From Patescibacteria group bacterium (lineage in GTDB: Bacteria; Patescibacteriota; Microgenomatia; UBA10105; UBA927), in assembly GCA_003545435.1 (NCBI GenBank), contig DPYI01000042.1:20681-35418 (forward strand): a stretch of DNA of 14,738 nt, in the 5' to 3' direction. This document shows positions 11,759 through 14,738 of this stretch, in pieces. Each line of letters opens with the position of its first letter. The first letter of the stretch is position 1. A model generated the notes under the pieces. It saw nothing but the letters and a program-made list of their open reading frames with translations, ran no database searches and was not told the origin of the DNA. The translations under genes and the position numbers were made by a program.

Positions 11759-13174
11759 TCAGACATATTGATCTCCCCAATCGTTTTGAAAAAGGACGAC
11801 ATCATTCGGCCGAATAATATCCGACAACTTGTTATGTGTCTCCGTAGCTGTATTAAACCAGATAATATGAGATTCATCAAATTTTTTTTCTTTGAGGCCT
11901 TTTTCTATAAAGGGCGTCACGCTATTTTTAATTAATATAACCCGGTCTGCAACTCCAGCTAATTCCCGGCCAATGGTTTCATGGACTATCGAAGCTTTCA
12001 TTCCCATCTCCACAAGCCCGGGAGTGATAAAAATCTTTCTTCGTTTTTTGAAATGAGATAGAACGCGAATCGCCTCACGGACACCATCTGGGTTGCCATT
12101 ATAACTATCGTCAATAACCAAGACTCCTTCTTTTCCCTGAATCGGCTCCAACCGATGGGGAATAGGAGAGAGGGAATTAATGCCCTTAGTTACTTCCTCG
12201 TTATTCATTCCCAATGATTTTCCAATAAGAATGGATGCAATAACGTCTCCGAGTGCATACTCTCCAAGAAGACGCAGGGTAGTATTTCCAACTTTTTCAA
12301 TCGTACACACCCAACGAAGGTTTTCTTCATCGAATATTTTTTTTGTTATTTTTAATTCCGCTAATGAATTATTGAGAGAACTATAGAAAGAGAGTTGTTT
12401 GTCTTTTCTGTATTTTCTATATGAATTCCGTATGTGCTCATCGTCGGCATTAAGAATAATATGCGCATCGGGTTTAGCATGTTCGACAATTTCAAACATG
12501 GTGGCAATAGATGTCTCTAATGTTTTTAATCTCTCCAGATGCGCCTCATTAATTCCAGTCAAGATTGCAATATCCGGAGGATAAATTTTACAAAGGCCTC
12601 TGATGTCTCCTCGATAATGCTCTCCCATTTCAACAATCACGATTTCCGCCTGCTTTGTTAACGTTTTTATAAGCCATTGGGCAATACCTATGGGGGTATT
12701 CACACTTTCCGGAGTTGTAATCACACTGAACTTCGTTGATAATACCGAGGAAATGACGTTTTTCATCGTTGTTTTTCCATAGCTTCCGGCAATGCCGATA
12801 ATTTTTACATTCGTTGAGGAAAGTTTGTGTTTTGCCCGTGTGATAACGATGAATTTAATAAGTGTGTCAATCGGAAACAGGATGCAAAGCGAAAACGTAT
12901 AAAACACAGGAAAAAGAAAAAATCCAATGATAAGAGAAATAAGTGCAAATACTAATGACGTTGAAAACAACACAATTACCAAAGCGCCAACATAGCAAAG
13001 AACTGCTAAGGTCAACATACCAATGGCTTTTTGTGTCCACACGATTGATTTCCGCAATGGTTGGTTTGAAAATATGCATCCCTTTTGAAAAAGGAGTGGC
13101 CAATAGCGGTTAAGTTCATAGTTTTCAAGCTGAAGAAGATAGAGCTGATATATAGGAATAAAGAATGGATTCAT
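11759..13174 (-). CDS. murF: MurF-like UDP-MurNAc-tripeptide--D-Ala-D-Ala ligase with N-terminal membrane region
   Basis: MurF attaches D-Ala-D-Ala to the UDP-MurNAc-tripeptide, the last cytoplasmic step of the stem peptide. The Mur ligase ATP loop GIAGSYGKTT is at 127-136, TPESVNTPIGIA follows, VEMGEHYRGD lies at 181-190, and NADDEH plus VIDDSYNGNPDG are typical MurF motifs. The glutamate ligase-type C-terminus starts around 340. Instead of the normal small N-terminal substrate domain, the first 120 residues hold a stretch of about 60 hydrophobic residues (51-110), likely two or three membrane helices, so the enzyme is probably membrane-attached. It overlaps the operon logic: 3 bases after the hydrolase gene and 12 before ddl. 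The N-terminal difference leaves the exact substrate unproven. Confidence 0.88.
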   Translation of the reverse strand: MNPFFIPIYQLYLLQLENYELNRYWPLLFQKGCIFSNQPLRKSIVWTQKAIGMLTLAVLCYVGALVIVLFSTSLVFALISLIIGFFLFPVFYTFSLCILFPIDTLIKFIVITRAKHKLSSTNVKIIGIAGSYGKTTMKNVISSVLSTKFSVITTPESVNTPIGIAQWLIKTLTKQAEIVIVEMGEHYRGDIRGLCKIYPPDIAILTGINEAHLERLKTLETSIATMFEIVEHAKPDAHIILNADDEHIRNSYRKYRKDKQLSFYSSLNNSLAELKITKKIFDEENLRWVCTIEKVGNTTLRLLGEYALGDVIASILIGKSLGMNNEEVTKGINSLSPIPHRLEPIQGKEGVLVIDDSYNGNPDGVREAIRVLSHFKKRRKIFITPGLVEMGMKASIVHETIGRELAGVADRVILIKNSVTPFIEKGLKEKKFDESHIIWFNTATETHNKLSDIIRPNDVVLFQNDWGDQYV

Positions 13175-13177
13175 GGG

Positions 13178-13927
13178 CTATGTTATAAACCGGATTAACG
13201 CCTGATAAAACTCAGTTGGTTTATCTAAAAAACAAAAATGTCCTGCATCCTGTAGCACCACTAATTGAGAATTACGGATTTTTACATGCATCTTTTTTCC
13301 ATACGATACCGGAGTGTCCATATCCTTATCTCCCCATAAAAGAAGTGACGGAATACGAATGTTAGATAGATCACTAGTCACATCTTCTTTAATAACATTA
13401 AGGAACGTTTCCCGTAAATATGGTGTTGATACATAATCTTCTGCTCCCATTTTTTTATAAATCCATGTTCGAATTCTCTGCATCCATTTCGGTTTAAACA
13501 GGGGCTTCACCAATTTCGCATAGAGCTGATATCCTTGCTTTTTCATATTCACAAATCCAGCGCTGTCAACGAGAACAAGTTTACTCACTAATTCCGGTTT
13601 GGCGGAAGCAAGTTTAATAGCAATCCTTCCGCCGAATGAATGTCCCACAAGAATAGTTTTTTTTATCTTCATCTTTTCCATAAATCCGGAAACGATATCT
13701 GCATAGTCTGAAATGGTAAACGGAGTTTTTGGTGCGGATGATCCGCCGAAACCCGGCAGATCCAATGCGTAGACGGAATAATTGTCTTTATTTATTTTCA
13801 TCGCTATATCGTTCCAAATCGATCCATCCGATCTCCACCCATGGAGGAAAAGAATGGTTTTTGATCCTTTTGAGGGGTAAGAATGGTACTGAATAAGACA
13901 ATCGTTAATGATGATGGTTTTTTTCAT
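13178..13927 (-). CDS. Alpha/beta-hydrolase fold protein
   Basis: This 249-residue serine hydrolase of unknown substrate has the complete fold. The oxyanion strand LFLHGW is at 26-31; the nucleophile elbow GHSFGG is at 95-100 with S97; the acid is in LLLWGDKDMDTP (195-206, D202 or D204); and the catalytic His is H230 in DAGHFCF. A lid of about 50 residues (roughly 120-175) with many Lys, Trp and Met residues separates the two halves. No signal peptide is seen, so it acts in the cytoplasm. It is 28 bases after fic and 3 before murF in the same direction. A role with cell-wall or lipid precursors would fit but is only inferred from that position. Confidence 0.9.
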   Translation of the reverse strand: MKKTIIINDCLIQYHSYPSKGSKTILFLHGWRSDGSIWNDIAMKINKDNYSVYALDLPGFGGSSAPKTPFTISDYADIVSGFMEKMKIKKTILVGHSFGGRIAIKLASAKPELVSKLVLVDSAGFVNMKKQGYQLYAKLVKPLFKPKWMQRIRTWIYKKMGAEDYVSTPYLRETFLNVIKEDVTSDLSNIRIPSLLLWGDKDMDTPVSYGKKMHVKIRNSQLVVLQDAGHFCFLDKPTEFYQALIRFIT

Positions 13928-13955
13928 AGAAATGTTCTAACGGTGAGTGTGGCCC

Positions 13956-14738
13956 CTATTCCTTTATGTTCTCCTCAATCCCGATTTTCCACACTCCTTT
14001 TTCCCGAAATGCCGAAATGGTCTGCCTTCGGGCTGTATTAAAAACAGCAGATGCCCGAAGGTTCTGTTTGCGGATGTAGTCTGACAACAAAACAATTGTT
14101 TTCCCCTCCAGATACGTAATTCTTTTGTGAAGTGATTCCAGTAGTGCAAGAGATATTACTTTTTCCATGAGTTTGGTTTTTTTGTCATTCTGATACTCTG
14201 TAAAGGCGCGATAATACAATTGTTTATCCTTCTGCCGGATGATGATCCGGGGGAACCCCAACCGGATGAGCTGATAATTGGTAAGCACCCTGCCTAATCT
14301 GCCGTTTCCGTCATTAAACGGATGAATCGATTCAAACGCCAGATGAAACATAGTAATTTTTTCCAAAAAATAAGATGATAAATCACTGGTATATTCTACC
14401 AGTAGCTCTTTCATTCTTGCTTCTACATGCTCCGGCGGTATGGCAACATAGGTACCAATCCGCACATATTCATCATTTTGCCGAAATCGTCCGGCAATTG
14501 CATCATTAATCCCGTTCATCAGTACTGTATGGAGAAAAAGCATCAGCTCAATGGTTATATCCTGCTCGTGAACCTTATTTTTTTTGTATTCAATGACTCG
14601 GCTTAGATTTTTCGCCTCAAAAAGCTCACGAACAGTCACTTTTCGGGACACCTCCAGATCCATAAGAATCCGTTCTGTTTCTTTGAGGGTGAGCGTTGAA
14701 TTTTCAATCGCGTTTGAGTTGTAGATGTTTTCCGGAAG
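13956..14738 (-). CDS. Fic-family protein, partial (5' end beyond the window)
   Basis: The frame stays open to the window edge, giving 260 visible residues, so the ATG at 14663 is internal and not the start. Beyond it the frame encodes NSNAIENSTLTLKETERIL, where SNAIEN (14717-14700) is the (S/T)xxxE(G/N) inhibitory motif. The active-site motif HPFNDGNGRLGR is intact (14324-14289) and preceded by the usual FHLAFESI. Fic enzymes of this layout AMPylate proteins and are kept inactive by their own inhibitory helix. The C-terminal part (after about residue 165) is short and helical, ending EKGVWKIGIEENIKE. It differs clearly from the other Fic protein in the window, which is longer with a winged helix. 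It heads the visible part of the hydrolase-murF-ddl operon. Confidence 0.92.
   Translation of the reverse strand, partial: LPENIYNSNAIENSTLTLKETERILMDLEVSRKVTVRELFEAKNLSRVIEYKKNKVHEQDITIELMLFLHTVLMNGINDAIAGRFRQNDEYVRIGTYVAIPPEHVEARMKELLVEYTSDLSSYFLEKITMFHLAFESIHPFNDGNGRLGRVLTNYQLIRLGFPRIIIRQKDKQLYYRAFTEYQNDKKTKLMEKVISLALLESLHKRITYLEGKTIVLLSDYIRKQNLRASAVFNTARRQTISAFREKGVWKIGIEENIKE

Noticed and set aside
13956..14663. Complete 235-residue Fic protein starting at 14663
   Set aside because: The frame stays open to the window edge and encodes the SNAIEN inhibitory motif upstream, so the gene continues outside the window.

Overview
This 14.7 kb window looks like the genome of a small-genome bacterium, most probably a Patescibacteria/CPR (Parcubacteria-like) lineage. 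The reasons are a Mur ligase with an N-terminal membrane region, tRNA genes without encoded CCA, tight gene packing, few Shine-Dalgarno sites, and start codons lying only a few bases after extended -10 promoters. This assignment is an inference from gene style, not from a marker gene. TGA behaves as a normal stop, for example at the end of murF with ddl starting 12 bases later.

Left part (1-2708, mostly + strand): a tmRNA gene (ssrA, 117-521) sits between long hairpins. Its reading frame predicts an unusually long 31-residue tag with a perfect heptad of hydrophobic residues. Its 3' end runs into a mosaic of palindromic modules (519-762). A 77-residue unknown gene follows, then five consecutive hairpins (1103-1214), a comF-type phosphoribosyltransferase gene, a 44-bp perfect palindrome, and a thiamine pyrophosphokinase gene.

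Middle left (2709-5517, + strand): a consensus promoter leads into a leader that is essentially an intrinsic terminator ending at the start codon of a radical SAM protein with a B12-binding-like N-terminus. A 74-residue very basic protein follows, then two unrecognised ORFs that overlap by ATGA or are one frameshifted gene. I could not assign this four-ORF run to any known system, and it is the best candidate here for something undescribed.

Middle (5537-8196, - strand): a SAM methyltransferase lies between near-identical 23-24-base direct repeats. A self-inhibited-type Fic protein is followed by a 111-residue cysteine-rich protein 3 bases downstream, with a duplicated 29-bp element covering the fic promoter. 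Next comes tRNA-Ser(GGA).

Right part (8239-14738): an HD-domain phosphohydrolase and an EamA transporter are divergent and share a short double extended -10 region. tRNA-Arg(CCG) follows. A - strand operon then reads, in transcription order: a second Fic protein (5' end outside the window), an alpha/beta hydrolase, a membrane-anchored MurF-like ligase, D-Ala-D-Ala ligase, and a nucleoside 2-deoxyribosyltransferase-like protein. MurF and Ddl are consecutive partners in making the D-Ala-D-Ala end of the peptidoglycan stem peptide. No stretch longer than 300 bases lacks a gene; the intergenic regions are short but rich in palindromes.
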